Positions 35,621 to 47,164 of a stretch of DNA of 64,000 nt are shown one piece after another. Location of the stretch: contig JAVLRN010000011.1 of the NCBI GenBank assembly GCA_032821775.1, positions 744,001 through 808,000 on the forward strand, in the 5' to 3' direction. The notes below the pieces were generated by a model. It had not been told where the DNA came from and did not search any database. It was given only the letters and a program-made list of their open reading frames with translations. Position numbers and translations under genes: made by a program. The stretch's first letter is position 1. Every line of letters starts with the position of its first letter. Source of the DNA: Sanguinoderma infundibulare (Eukaryota; Basidiomycota; Agaricomycetes; Polyporales; Polyporaceae).

Positions 35621-36449
35621 TAGGCTGTTGGGTAGAGAGTAGGGACGTGGAGAGAGAGGGCGATTGGGACAGTCGGGGATGGCGGAAGGGGTGGTGACCT
35701 AGATAGCTGATGTTAAGATTCAAGTTCTCATGTGTTTAAGAAGCAAGCTTGCGTACCTCATTGGCTCCTCATGGATTGCAAGAAAATTTGGAAGGTGACG
35801 GCGGAGCATATCCTGGGGACGAGGCGAGGATGAATGGGCGTCCGGCACGTCCGCGAGAAGTGAGACTCCTGAAGGTCCGGAGACAATAAATGGCTACTGT
35901 GCGTCTCTGGCGGTCATCGGTGAGTTTCGGCGACTGGCGTGCCTTGGACTGCGTAGTACGGCGGTGGAGACTTACTGAGCTGGGTCCGTCGTGGCGTAAG
36001 AGGAGATGGTAGCAGGCGGAGACGGGGTTACGCCACCGATATTAGACCGCCTCGAGGCGCCGTCAAAACATGCATGCTTTTCACTACCTGCACGTACCAT
36101 CCCTCTACGTCACTCCGGCCACTTTCCTCATTCGAACGTCTCCGCCCTGACCGCCCGCTCGAGCCTCGAGGTGTCGCAGTGTCCATCGGAGTCCATCAGC
36201 GAATGAAGAGACGAGTATATGTGCAGACGTAGCAGCGGTCGAGACTCGAGACAGGCCTTGGGTGGAGATCAAGACAGGGGGCAGGTAGCTGTAGCCACAT
36301 TGTCTCAAACTTAGGCCTGCAATGCACACACCGGGCGTTAACTTGAGCCGCATGCGCGTCTACTCCCCCCAACGCGAAAATTGCCGGATATCTAATCTCC
36401 CTTGCCCTCCTCCCAGCACTTGCGCTCTCGTCGCCCTCTCCGCCGTCCA
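35621..36449. other. Divergent promoter region, K+ channel and URA5
   Basis: About 830 bp lie between divergent genes. Part (35621-35700) may be coding for an N-terminal extension of the channel, since its frame is open. A CT-rich tract (36400-36448) precedes the URA5 start. Confidence 0.45.
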
Positions 36450-37248
36450 ATGTCGCTCGAAAAGTACCAGACAGAGCTCATCGAGCACGCCATGACCGTT
36501 GGTGCCCTCAAATTCGGCACCTTCACCCTCAAATCAGGCCGGTCCGTCCCCTCCAAACTCGCGCACCGATGATCTCCTAAACCTCTCGAACATCTCCGCG
36601 AAACCACTCCCGTGCGCGCGCATTCTGCCCCTGCTTCCCTCCAGCTCCTCGCCCTACTTCTTCAACGCCGGCCTCCTCGCCTCGGGCCCCGTCCTCGACA
36701 CGCTCTGTTCCGCCTACGCCGCGACGATCGCCCACGCGCTCGCCTCCACGCCCGGTCTCCCGGCCTTCGACGTCCTCTTCGGCCCGGCCTACAAGGGCAT
36801 CCCCTTCGCCGCCGGCACCGCCCTCCTCCTCCACCGCGACCACCAGATCGACGTCGGCTTCGCGTACGACCGCAAGGAGGCCAAGGACCACGGCGAGGGC
36901 GGCATCACCGTCGGCACCCCCATCAAAGGCAAACGCGTCCTCGTCCTCGACGACGTCGCCACCGCCGGCACCGCCATCCGCGGCGCGATCGAGACCGTCC
37001 GCCGCGAGGGCGGCGACGTCGTCGGTGCCGTGCTCATGCTCGACAGGCAGGAGGTCGGCAAGGACGCCGGCTCGGGAACGAGCATGGTCGCCGAGGTCGA
37101 GCAGCTCCTGGGCGGACGCGGACGCGTGCCGACGATCCTCAAGATGCGCGATCTCATGGTCTGGCTGCAGGCCCACGGCCGCACGGACGAGCTCGAGAAG
37201 ATGCAGGCCTACTGGGAGCAGTACGGTGCCAAGGACGCGGCTGCATGA
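36450..37248 (+). CDS. URA5: Orotate phosphoribosyltransferase (EC 2.4.2.10)
   Basis: It converts orotate and PRPP to OMP in pyrimidine synthesis, in the cytosol. Exon 1 at 36450-36541 and exon 2 at 36645-37248 are separated by a 103-nt intron and give 231 residues. The N-terminus MSLEKYQTELIEHAM...LKFGTFTLKSGR is followed by SSPYFFNAGLLASG and FGPAYKGIPFAAGTA. FAYDRKEAKDHGEGG is the flexible catalytic loop with its Lys, Asp, His and Glu residues. RVLVLDDVATAGTAIR is the PRPP-binding motif. Length matches fungal URA5 (about 226). All key residues are present. It is a single-function enzyme, as is usual in fungi, with no fused OMP decarboxylase. Codon use is strongly C-ending, suggesting good expression. 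Confidence 0.96.
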
Positions 37249-38315
37249 GTGCCGTTCGTGCGCGGCGCTCGGCCGCGGTCCAGTGGAGCTTATGAGAGAC
37301 AGAGTTGGCCAACGGAAGCGAGCGGGGTGTGATGTGGGGAACGAGACGGAAGACCATCGGGCCTCGAAGAACTAATTTCGCTTCCGCGGAAGGTCGTCCT
37401 TTGTATATTAAGAAACGCAGCACGAACACGCGGCTACTTACCCACACCGCTTCTCGCGGCCAAATCGCCATGCGCGCGGCGAGGTTAACCCACAGGAGCG
37501 CGAACGCGGTCAATCCCCGCAGTCAGACTACCAATCTTCCAGTCGGGTAATCACAGAAATATCATGGACCCACAACACAGCTATTGTTCGGGATGAACAT
37601 TCAAACTCTTGCTAGGAAACGAGGGACTTACCAAATGTCCTCGGCCCGCTCCCCCCATCCGGTAGCAAAACTCACGCATGTACGCCAGCGCGCCTCGCCC
37701 CGCACTACAGCCGTTCGTCCGCGAACCTAACATCGAGTCCAGCCCAGAACACCGGCAGTCTGAATAGCACGATTACCGCCATACAGGATCCGGACTTGAG
37801 TGGTTTTCGCCTTTGGACGGACGGCAGTCCGTCGCGCTGTCCCTATCAAACGTTCACAGAGCACGCATCAGCAGGCCTCCGAGCGTCCGATATGTGTGGG
37901 GCGAACGCAGATCCTCGAGGGTGTATGATGCAGCACGATTGAACCGCTATGTCATGAGCGGTGAACGTTGAGTATTGACTGGGCCACCACACTGGGTACG
38001 GCATGTTTTGCAGACGCAGACGCAGTCTCGGGGCTGCAGCGCAGAGGATGGTGTCAATAACCGCAACGACACGACAGCGAAATTAGTCCGTAACATTGGC
38101 TCGCAAGTCGAGCACCCGGGGAAGAGCAGAAGGAGCACCTGCAGAAGTGAGCACTGAGCACCCGAACTGCGTCGCTAGAAGGCAGGCGAAGGAGGTCAGC
38201 ACCACGTCCCGGTTCTAGCCCACAGACAGACAGACGCACCGGCTCACATCGACCGAACCTTTCCCACCCCCCAACTCTCGAACACCCAGCACTCGTACCG
38301 CGACTCAGCCAGGCC
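37249..38315. other. Intergenic region between convergent genes
   Basis: It separates URA5 (+) from Derlin A (-). I see no gene, tRNA or clear repeat. Confidence 0.45.
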
Positions 38316-39342
38316 TCAGCCCCCAAGCCTCTGCCCGGGCCCCCAATTCTTCACCCCCATCGGCCTCGCGGCGTCCTCCCTCACCCTCGCCGGCGGCTGC
38401 ACATACACCCCGCCCCCAATGTCCCGCCTCCGCCCGTCCTCACCCATGAGTGAGCGCACGACCCACGGCGCGCGCGCCCACGGCCTCAGCACGCCCGCGT
38501 CCCACACGCCCCACCACCACAGGTGGCCGACGACGGCCCCGGAGAGGCTCACCGCGGCCGCGCGCGGGCCGGCGTTGAGGTAGTCCATCACGACGTAGGC
38601 GTAGGGCAGGTACTTGATCGGGATCGTGACGAGCCCCCAGAAGGACGTCTGGGCGCCGGCGGGGGCGAGCGCGCAGGAGAGGTAGATGAGCGCCATGAGG
38701 AAGGCGTGGGTGTGCGTGTAGGAGCCGAGGGGGAGGTTGAGGATCTGTCGTCAACGTCACCGGGTGGGACGAGTAGGTTAGCGAGGACCGTCCGGGTTAT
38801 GACTCGTGACCTGGGTGGGTGACGTACGAGTATGTTGAGGCCCACGAGGAAGAGTTGCCAGGCATAATCGGCGGCGCTGACGGGAAAGTGGTGGGTTTCG
38901 ATGTCGAGTGAGTTTCGACTGTGAGGTTGTGGCGGACGTCATGCATGGGTCGGGGACAAAAAAAGGCAAGGTAGACGTACTAGAGCATTATGACTTCGAA
39001 GATGAAGCTGATGACTCTCAAGTCTATCGTAGTGGAGTGATTTGTGGGTCAATTGGCGGAGAAGTTGAGCACACAGTTCGTACCTCCAATGAAGAAGCTT
39101 GTGAATGGCCTCCATATCTGTCACAATATGACGATGAGCTACGGTGTATCCAGCACACATAAGCTTTCGGGGAACCAACCCGGACTCACCTCACCGGTAC
39201 TGAGAACCTTTCTCCCTGTGAACACAAGACTCCATAACCCCACTGCTTCCAGCTTGATAGACAATGTAATTGTCACCAGCGCACCGCATAGGAAGCGGGT
39301 GACCGGAGGAATCTTGCGAATGTCGTGCATTACCGTAGCCAT
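38316..39342 (-). CDS. Derlin (Der1-like) protein A
   Basis: It is a rhomboid-like pseudoprotease of the ER membrane that takes part in ER-associated degradation. Five exons are inferred on the minus strand. Exon 1 (39342-39190) gives MATVMHDIRKIPPVTRF and a first helix. Exon 2 has IWRPFTSFFIG, containing the Derlin WR motif. Exon 3 is short (ISFIFEVIMLY). Exon 4 has YRNSLDIETHHFPVSAADYAW. The last exon has SFWGLVTIPIKYLPYAYVVMD and GHLWWWGVW. The tail is Arg/Gly-rich and ends VKNWGPGQRLGG. The exon 3 acceptor is uncertain: either choice gives a sequence shorter than or different from the GSGINF expected there, so this paralogue has diverged in that loop. It lies head-to-tail with Derlin B, 347 bp apart. 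Family Derlins are about 210-260 residues, and this fits. Confidence 0.88.
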
Positions 39343-39688
39343 CCTGGGCCGTGGTTTGGTTCTGGTGTGAGTAGATACTAATGCAGTAAGTAGAGGCGGG
39401 GAGTAGAGGGCAAGGTACCGGTTGAATCGCTCAGATGCAAGGAACGCAAGACGAGGGAGGTCCGACACCGAGCAAATGACTTGGCCGAGCGCTGAATATG
39501 ACGCCTCCGACCTGTATCACGGCTGTGCGAACAGGTACACGTATACATGCATTGAACCTGCGATCTGTTACAATACGCGCTCGAGCCTCACTATATCACA
39601 GAAGCACAAGAAGATCTGTCAAACCTTCAAGCGGAAAGATAAAGCCATTCACGTACCTCTACCCTAAGCACTCATTCTCCTTCCGCAC
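39343..39688. other. Spacer between tandem Derlins
   Basis: 346 bp separate the start of Derlin A from the stop of Derlin B. It must contain the Derlin A promoter and the Derlin B terminator. No TATA box was spotted. Confidence 0.5.
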
Positions 39689-40745
39689 TCACTCGGAACC
39701 CAACCTACGTCCAGGACCCCAGTTACGCCCAGCCGGCCTCCGGGGCTCCTCTCTCCTCGGGGGAACGACGTGGACACCACCTCCAAGTGGCCGTGGCCGC
39801 CCATCGCTCCCGTCCTCGCCCATGAAGGAACGCAAGAACCGCGGTGCGGTCGCCAAGTTCCTCAGCATGCCGGTCTCAAAAACGCTCCACCACCAGAGGT
39901 GGCCGACGACTGCGCCAGAGACGCTCGTTGCCGCCGCCTGGGGGCCTCCCATGAGGAAGTCCATGGCGATGAACGCGTAGGGGAGGTACTTGACGGGGAA
40001 GGTGATCAGGCCCCAGAAGGATGTCTGCGACCCCGCGGGGGCGAGCATGGAGGAGACGTATGTGAGCGCGATGAGGAGCGCGCGGGTGTGCACGAACGTG
40101 CGGAGGGGGAGGTTGAAGCCCTGTCATTGGGTCCGTGGCACGACCCGGTAAGCATATCGTGGGCCGGTGTACCAGGAATGGGAGGTATTTGGGCGTACCA
40201 GGATGCTTAGGCCGGCGAGGAAGACCTGCCATGCATAGTCCGCGGAACGACCAGCGAAGTGTTGCGATTCCAACTCATCAGAATTTCGGCTACGCACCCA
40301 CGGAACGCTGAGAACGTGAACCTTGTCGCCGGATAGAAAAAGGTACGCACTAAAACATTGCGAGATCGAATACGAAGTTGATCCCAGAGCCTACCAGACC
40401 ATCCGTGCTGAGACAGGCATACCGATGACGGAGCACAGAAACACACCCCCAATGAAGAAGCTCGTAAACGGTCTCCATATCTAGTTGGAAGAAGGATGGG
40501 GTTAGTTATTCCTCTTGCAACCCTCTCGGACGCATGTTGTAGGATATGCGCTGCAGGGCGCCCGAAGCATGATACGGCGAACTTCCATCACTCACCTCGT
40601 AGCGCTGCGTAACCAATTCCCTCACAAACAAAACCTTGTATGGCGACACAAGCTGCATCATCATCGGCAGTGACACCGACAGCAGGGAGCCGCACAGAAA
40701 ACGGGTGACCGGTGGGATCTTGCGAAGCTCCTCAACCAGCGACAT
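39689..40745 (-). CDS. Derlin (Der1-like) protein B
   Basis: This is the upstream paralogue of Derlin A, with the same five-exon layout. Exon 1 (40745-40596) gives MSLVEELRKIPPVTRF. Exon 2 has IWRPFTSFFIGG (WR motif). Exon 3 has GSGINFVFDLAMFY. Exon 4 has YRNSDELESQHFAGRSADYAW. The last exon has SFWGLITFPVKYLPYAFIAM and GHLWWWSVFETGMLR, with an Arg/Gly-rich tail ending NWGPGRRLGSE. It carries the canonical Derlin sequence in the loop where copy A diverges, so it is probably the conserved one. Its role is ERAD at the ER membrane with Hrd1-type ligases, from family knowledge. The tail shows no clear SHP box for Cdc48/p97 binding; the shared NWGPGxRLG ending is the nearest candidate. Confidence 0.9.
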
Positions 40746-41630
40746 GCTGTTCCAGTATTGAGACCTTGCGATTACTATACAAGCACGAGAACAGAGCCAA
40801 AGACGAGCGAGAACAAGCAGAGAGGACGCAGCTCAGGAGGACGGGCTGGACACTCACCCTTCTCCAAGCGCCCAACACGTATCTCAAGGATCACGTGCAT
40901 CCTTGGTTGCAATATGTCATTGTCTGGTGGCGGAGTCGACCAATATATTGTTGAACGCGACACACAATCTTGCCTACCTGTCACTAACCAGCAGGTCTCG
41001 AACCCAGTGGGAAACACGCGTCCGCGCGGGTTCGGCTTTCAGCGCAACGAACGTGGACACGGCTTAGTAGTTGCACTCGGACTGGGAAGAGGGAAGCCCC
41101 ACCCGTCTATACGAAACTCGCCAGACGTTAAGGACAGAACCACGCAGAGACCCTTCTTGACGGCCGGTGACGACACTACCCAAACCATCCTTTGATCTTG
41201 GCCACAGTGCCAGCCCTCCTCTCGTGACTCGCTTTCATTAACAACACATACACAACAACAACGATGAAGGCTTCAATATTGTACACCGATCTGACATCCG
41301 ATTTCACCTATTGGTACACGTAGGACACGAACGTTGCGAACAGAGTCATCCTAGACACCATAGAATTAGCGGGAAACACGTTGAAGGAAACGCTTTGAAT
41401 GAAATCCGCTCACCCCAAAATGACCGGGCTATGGGATTATCGACAAAGTCCAAACAGTGGCATTTGCAGGGTCACTCATCATCTAGCACTTCTCAGCCAT
41501 CGACGACGTACCACCGACTGGCACAGCCTCGCAACCTGCCTTGACCTCTTCTGCGACAGCTAAAAACTTTGTCAGCCCATCCTCCGAGAGGATACCCAGC
41601 TCCAGCGCTCCAATGGTGCAACATCCGTCA
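40746..41630. other. Intergenic region
   Basis: It holds the Derlin B promoter side and further sequence without a supported gene. Short frames at 40758-41195 are not convincing. Confidence 0.4.
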
Positions 41631-42120
41631 TCATCTGAGGGTCAGGAAGGATCCTAGGGGGATTGATGGGCCCTTTTCCCTGCTTGCTGTAAAAGCTGAG
41701 CCGGGTCCCCATTGCACTGACGCCATTGAGAGTCGGGAGAGGACAGTCTGGAGAGGCGCATACAGTCTAGTACCTTGAACGACAGATATGGAAAGAACAT
41801 GACGAACCGATAACATCCCGCAGACGTTGACGAATCTGTAGGTCGGCAAGTTCGCGCTTAGAAACAAGGCGAAGATGCGAAGGCGGCTTCAAATCCAGTA
41901 CGAAGACCGTTCGATCCGGATCGTCGAGTACGACTTCAAATCTGACGATGAAGTCTGCTGACTGGCGTGAACCCCAGTACTGGGGAATCACGGTGTATCT
42001 GGAGTCTGAAGGGAAGATGATGTTGAGGAGCTTGTTGTAGGGACCGTGGAATTCGGTCACAGAGGGATTGGCGGGGGACCTTGTTGAACTGGCGGAGGAC
42101 AGACGCAGGCAAAGGCATCC
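41631..42120 (-). pseudogene. Broken PD-(D/E)XK-like protein gene fragment
   Basis: On the minus strand, three frames read in sequence like one basidiomycete family. MPLPASVLRQFNKVPRQS (start near 42118) is in one frame, VTEFHGPYNKLLNIIFPSD through SADFIVRFEVVLDD to VFVLDLKPPSHLRLVSKREL is in a second, and ISVVQGTRLY is in a third. The D-x(n)-V-L-D-L-K pattern resembles a PD-(D/E)XK core. No spliceable introns of normal length join the frames, so two frameshifts are likely and the gene looks dead. Alternatively it is a living gene with very short introns, which I consider less likely. I recall similar hypothetical proteins as widespread in Agaricomycetes; their function is unknown. Confidence 0.45.
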
Positions 42121-42281
42121 TGGTGGTCGATGACGTCTGCTGTCAATTGTATTTACATAAGACCTGCGGCTATCCGGCCCTCTCCGGCCCGGGAGCCCTT
42201 CAGGTCGAGGCAATCCGCCATTCTGTGCAGTGAGTGGTCATTGGCGGGCACGATGCCTTAAGCGTACATGGGTCCATCTCT

Positions 42282-44580
42282 CTATAGTTTCGCCAACTCG
42301 CCTTTCTCCCATAAACCCAAAACACACACCAGCGCACCCTCCGGGACCACCGCACCAATCTCAACGCCCTTCCCAAGTCTCAAAATATGGCCACTCCTCG
42401 GAGAACTGATGACGCTTTCCATCTTCATCGCGCTCACCACCATCAGTGGATCTCCCTCTCGAACGAACGCTTGAGAACTGGAGCCAGCCGCAGACGCAGC
42501 GAGCGCAGGATGAAGCTCAACGATCTTGCCCGCAAGCGGACAAGGGAGGTGGGCAGGGTCGGAAGGATTAGCGAATTCAAAGCTGGAAGACGCTGCAATC
42601 GACGAAGACTGTGTGAGGGAGAATGCGAGAGGCGTTGAGGATAGCGAAGTCGTTATGCTTCCGGAGAGGTTGTCTGGGAACGCATTGTGTCCAATCGTGG
42701 AGAGCACTAAATTGTGCTTTTGCGCTTGAACGCCAGAGTCCGATGGCGAAGACGGGGACAGGGTTAGTTGGAATGACGTCCCTGGCTGTAAGAGGATTGT
42801 GCCAGATGTCCCTTCCGCGCCGTTGGTAGACGACCTGTGAGTAGCCGAGGACGGGGGAAACGCCGACGGCCGGCGCAACGTCTCGTTCCCAAGGCGAAGC
42901 ACCTGCTCTATGTTCTCTTCAAGCCATCGAGTGTGGATCGTCCCTGCTCGCCAGTCACGATGAGAAACCACTCCGGCGAGTAGCTCCACATTAGTCTTCA
43001 CATCCCCAGATATACGGACTTCTCTTAACGCTCGTCGTGCCCTTGCAGTGGCTTCATCGAGTGTGCCTGCATGGACGATGATCTTCGCGAGGACCGAGTC
43101 AAAATCTACACTGATCGTCCATTCCGCATGCGGATCATGCCAACGTGGCCCTTCCGAGAGCCACGTCTCGACACGGACACCTCTTCCAGCAGGCCATGAG
43201 ATATCGGAGGGAAGTAGAGTACCTGGAGACAGCTGGAATGAGCGATGCGGATCTTCTGCAACTAGTCGGAGCTGGATGGCCTGTCCATGGGGTGAAGGCG
43301 ACGAGGATGCATACTCAGGAAGTACGTCTGCCAGAGTTGTTCCTGGTGTAGAAAGTAGGAGCTGGATGCGGACCAGATCTACATTCGCAATCTCCTCTAT
43401 GAAGACATTAAAACGGTATTCAGCGCGGAACATGTATCGCTCACCAGTCACCGTATGCTCGACTTGTATTCGAGGGTTGATCTCGAGGAAGACCCATTCT
43501 TGCAAATGGGAGTTGGCAAGGAACTCGAACGTGCCGAGTCCGGCGTAGCGCAGCTTCCGGGCCATCTTCAGGGCAGCATCTAACAAAGGCTCTACGGCGG
43601 CTCGTGGCAAAGTAGATGGAGCCATCTGCCAGAATGTTGGGTAAGACATCCTCTGCGCTCGGCGATGCATCTCACCTCAACGATTTTCTGAAACCTGGGC
43701 ACGTCAACACCAGTAAACGGATGACGAACCAAGACTGAGATTCACCTTCGCTGGACGCTGCACTCGCGCTCCCACAGGTGCGCCATATTGCCTTGGCCGT
43801 CGCCCACAATCTGAACTTCGATGTGCTTCCATCCCGGCCCAACTAGAGCTCGCTCCACAAATATCCGCTTCGAAGGACTTTCGCCCAGGCACCTCTGGAA
43901 AGCGTTCTCGAGGTCTTCGGCGCCGTCCGCAAGGCGAATGCCGCGACCGCCTCCTCCGTCCAAGGCTTTGATAACGATGGGATATGAATGCGAACCGAGC
44001 TGCTTGACGAAGTGATGTATGTCCGCGACGGAGGAGACCCTGGCGGCAGAAGCGACGGGGACACCGACTGAGGAAGCAAGCTCGCGCGAGAGCATCTTGT
44101 CAGAGGCAACTTTCAAGGTCTCCACCGAGGGTCCGACGAACGTGATACCGGGGGAATCATTGCGGGACGGTGGTTGCGAGAACATGGATGCAAGTTTCGG
44201 GCTTTCGCTCAGGAAACCGTACCCGGGGTGCACATGCGTGCATCCGGTCCTACGTAACGGAACGCTTGGAATTCGACATACGAGCACAATATGCATATTT
44301 CTGAGGCACTCACTGACAGGCGATGTCCGCGATGTGCTCGGCGTCCATGTATCGCGCGGGCGAGTCCAAGAGAACGGCATCATCCGCGAACGACGTATGG
44401 GATGCATCATTCTCCGTGTAGAGGGCGACCGTTTTCCATCCCAGCTCTGCTGCAGAGCGGCAGATGCGTACGGCGACTGTAAGAAGGAGACAGGAATATC
44501 ATGAAGCTGGCCGGCTAGCTAGCAATAGCTTAGCACTCACTTTCTCCCCGATTCGCAACCAATACTTTCGGTGCGTCCAT
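42282..44580 (-). CDS. Biotin carboxylase/biotin-carrier subunit of an acyl-CoA carboxylase
   Basis: It carboxylates its own biotin using ATP and bicarbonate for transfer by a partner subunit. Six exons on the minus strand are in phase: 44580-44541, 44476-44314, 44249-43746, 43694-43676 (19 nt), 43625-43445 and 43396-42282, giving 673 residues. It starts MDAPKVLVANRGEIAVRICR, so the biotin-carboxylase fold begins at once and there is no mitochondrial presequence. Next come HVHPGYGFLSES, the ATP-grasp loop LDGGGGRGIRL, RFQKIVE, FLEINPRIQVEHTVTEEI and a biotinyl domain with VVSAMKMESV near the C-terminus. EINPRIQVEHTVTEEI is closer to pyruvate carboxylase than to methylcrotonyl-CoA carboxylase (MNTRLQVEHPVTE), but no carboxyltransferase follows in this protein. 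It is divergent from the carboxyltransferase gene at 44826, its likely partner. The acyl-CoA substrate is unknown. Confidence 0.85.
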
Positions 44581-44825
44581 CTCTCCACCAGCTCGGTAGG
44601 CCTCGTTTGGCGGTTGGCTTCTGGAGGTCGTCGATAAGGAACCTCAGCGTTCTTGCAGGATGTTGCGTCCATGATGGGTCCGGCGACTGTGGGACCCGCA
44701 ATTGCCGGAGTACGTACACGGCGTCGACTGTATGGGGCGACAAACATTACCACGTCCCGGGGATCGCTCGTGGACCGGTGGTGCCATAGGACGCAAAAGC
44801 CAAATCTGCACGTCGGTGAAACAAT
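44581..44825. promoter_or_regulatory. Bidirectional promoter of the carboxylase pair
   Basis: Only 245 bp separate the two divergent start codons, so both subunits probably share regulatory sequence. No TATA box was seen on either strand. Confidence 0.6.
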
Positions 44826-47141
44826 ATGGCCAAGAGTTCGTCGAGTGCAGAGAGCAAGTCGTCAACTACGCCGTCCAAGTCGAAGGAGGCCGAGTCTCAC
44901 GCTGCCGCAACCGAAGAGGATGATGACGGCGTGACCTGGAAGGTACGTCCTGCACTCTCGTTTGTCGTTCGTCTTGGAGTGCAACCGCTCACTCCACCTC
45001 TCTTACCACCTATTAGCATGCAGTCTCTAAGATTCTCAAAGCCCAAAGCAAGATCAGGACCCCCAACCCCGATGACCCGGGTTATGCGCGACAGAAGCAG
45101 CATGGCAAGCTCTGGGTCCGCGAGAGGCTAGATGCGCTCCTCGACCCCGAGTCGTTCAGCGAGGTCGGCTCGCTCACCGGGAAACCGGTCTATGACGAGA
45201 AAACGGGAGAGCGAAAGGACTTGATTCCCGCGTAAGCGAGTACCTGGCTTGCGCAAGAGTTCGTTCGATTGAATAAGGCCATTCAGAAACCAAGTCACCG
45301 GGTGGGGCAGGATCGATGGTCGCAAGGTCTTCGTGACTGCCGACGACTTCAGTGTGCGGGGAGGTCATGCCGACGGAGGCGTGCAAGGGAAAGCGGGTTT
45401 TGGCGAGGTATGCACTGTCCGTATGTGCTGCAAATACCGCTGCTGACCTGATTGCAGGCTCTTGCTACCCAATACAAAGTGCCCCTCGTATGAGTTTCAA
45501 TCATTCAGTGTCGCACACAGTGTAGCTGATCACAGATAGATCCGCCTCCTGGATGGATCGAGCGGCGGTGGTAGCGTCGCTTCATGTACGTATTCCGTCC
45601 TACTACAGCGCATCTGCGAATTCACTTGTCTTCATTCAGACCTTTCAACTGGCGCGACATACCTACCCCATCTAGCTGGTCTCGGTCGCAGCATGGACGC
45701 GATGTCTGTTGTTCCCGTGACGAGTGCACTGTTGGGACCAGTTGTCGGGTTGGCAACTGCCAAGGCGGTGACCAGCCATTTCAGCGTGATGGTCAAAGGA
45801 GTTAGCCAAGTACGTTCCGCTCATTCTCGCTGCAGCTCCGCCGCTGACGACTGGTACCTAGTTCTTCGCCGCAGGACCACCTGTCGTCAAACAGGCAACC
45901 TTCGAGGACCTATCCAAGGAAGAGCTCGGGGGCTGGGAGATCCATGGACGGAACGGAACGGTTGACAACGTCGTGGCTTCTGAGCTCGAAGCCTTTCAGC
46001 AAATACGCACTTTCCTCTCTTTCCTTCCATCATCGGTTCATTCCTTGCCTCCGGCCTACCAGTCGTCTGATCCCGCAGATAGACGGGAAGGAGAGCTGAT
46101 TGGCATCATTCCACGACGGCGAGCTCGCGTGTATGACATCCGAAAGCTCGTGCGGTTCATTGTGGATGTGGACGGTCCCCGTTCGTGTGCGACCCCGGAC
46201 GCGCAACACCCTTCGACGTCTTTCTTTGAAATCGGTGCTACCTGGGGGAGGTCCATCGTCACCGGCCTCGCTCGCCTTCAAGGCAGGCCTGTCGGTGTGC
46301 TGACGAGCGACTGCACCGTAGGCGGAGGTGCTCTCGACGCACTTGGAAGTCAGAAGGCGGCGCGCTTCGTCAACCTCTGCGACCAGTTCGGGTGAATATA
46401 CCCTCATGATCCCAAAGGTTTCCAAACGATCTCACTAGAGCGACGTCACAGCATACCTCTCCTAAATCTCGTTGACCAACCAGGGTTTGCTATTGGTGCG
46501 TTGTGCAGTAGGAGTATCTACTTGCGGACTACTGAAATCTGAGACATCAAGGCTCTGCGGCCGAGAAGAGCGCCACAATCCGACATGGAGCGTCGATCAT
46601 GGCCGCACTGTACCACGCGACAATACCCATTTATACAGTCATCATACGCCGTTCCTTTGGTGTTGCCGGCGGTGCCGTGTCCGACCCGGGAGACGGGCTT
46701 AACAACCGTGTGGCTTGGTGCGTCGTTGAATGATTATCATTCGAAATGAAAGTGCTCATAGGTTACGCAGGCCCTCTGCGGATTGGGGCAGTCTGCCCCT
46801 TGAAGGTGGCGTAGAAGCTGCCTTCAAGAGGCAGCTTGACAATGCGCCATCTCCAGCGGCGCGGGAGAAGATGATGAAGGACCTGCTTGCCAAGTTCGAG
46901 ACCGTGCGGGATCCGACGCGGACAGCACACTTCTTTGGTGTAGAGGAGATCATCGACCCGCGTGATACTCGGCCGCTGGCCTGCGAGGTGAGCTCGTCAA
47001 CGCATGTTTTATTGGGGTGAAAATGTTTGCTGAACGCAGAGAACGCAGTGGATCGCTCATGCATACGAGCATCGATTGCCTCCGCGGCTCCTTGCCAAGC
47101 AAGCGTTTGCGGGTATCTCTAGGACCAAGTACAAGCTATGA
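44826..47141 (+). CDS. Carboxyltransferase (beta) subunit of an acyl-CoA carboxylase
   Basis: It transfers the carboxyl group from biotin to an acyl-CoA (crotonase fold, PCCB/MCCB type). Eleven exons are in phase: 44826-44942, 45017-45231, 45287-45407, 45458-45487, 45540-45585, 45640-45809, 45862-46391, 46452-46495, 46552-46717, 46762-46987 and 47049-47141, giving 585 residues. The Ser/Glu-rich N-terminus (MAKSSSSAESKSS) does not look like a mitochondrial presequence. Motifs are KLWVRERLDALLDPESF, DDFSVRGGHADGG, IRLLDGSSGGGSVAS (first oxyanion region), FFAAGPPVVK, LTSDCTVGGGALDALGSQKAARF, LVDQPGFAIGSAAEKS (second oxyanion region), RRSFGVAGGAV and WGSLPLEGGVEAAF. It lies back to back with the biotin carboxylase gene. 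Canonical MCC and PCC are mitochondrial, so a cytosolic or other complex is inferred. Its stop lies 23 bp from the convergent permease stop. Confidence 0.88.
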
Positions 47142-47164
47142 GCCCATTATGTGTACGACACGGT

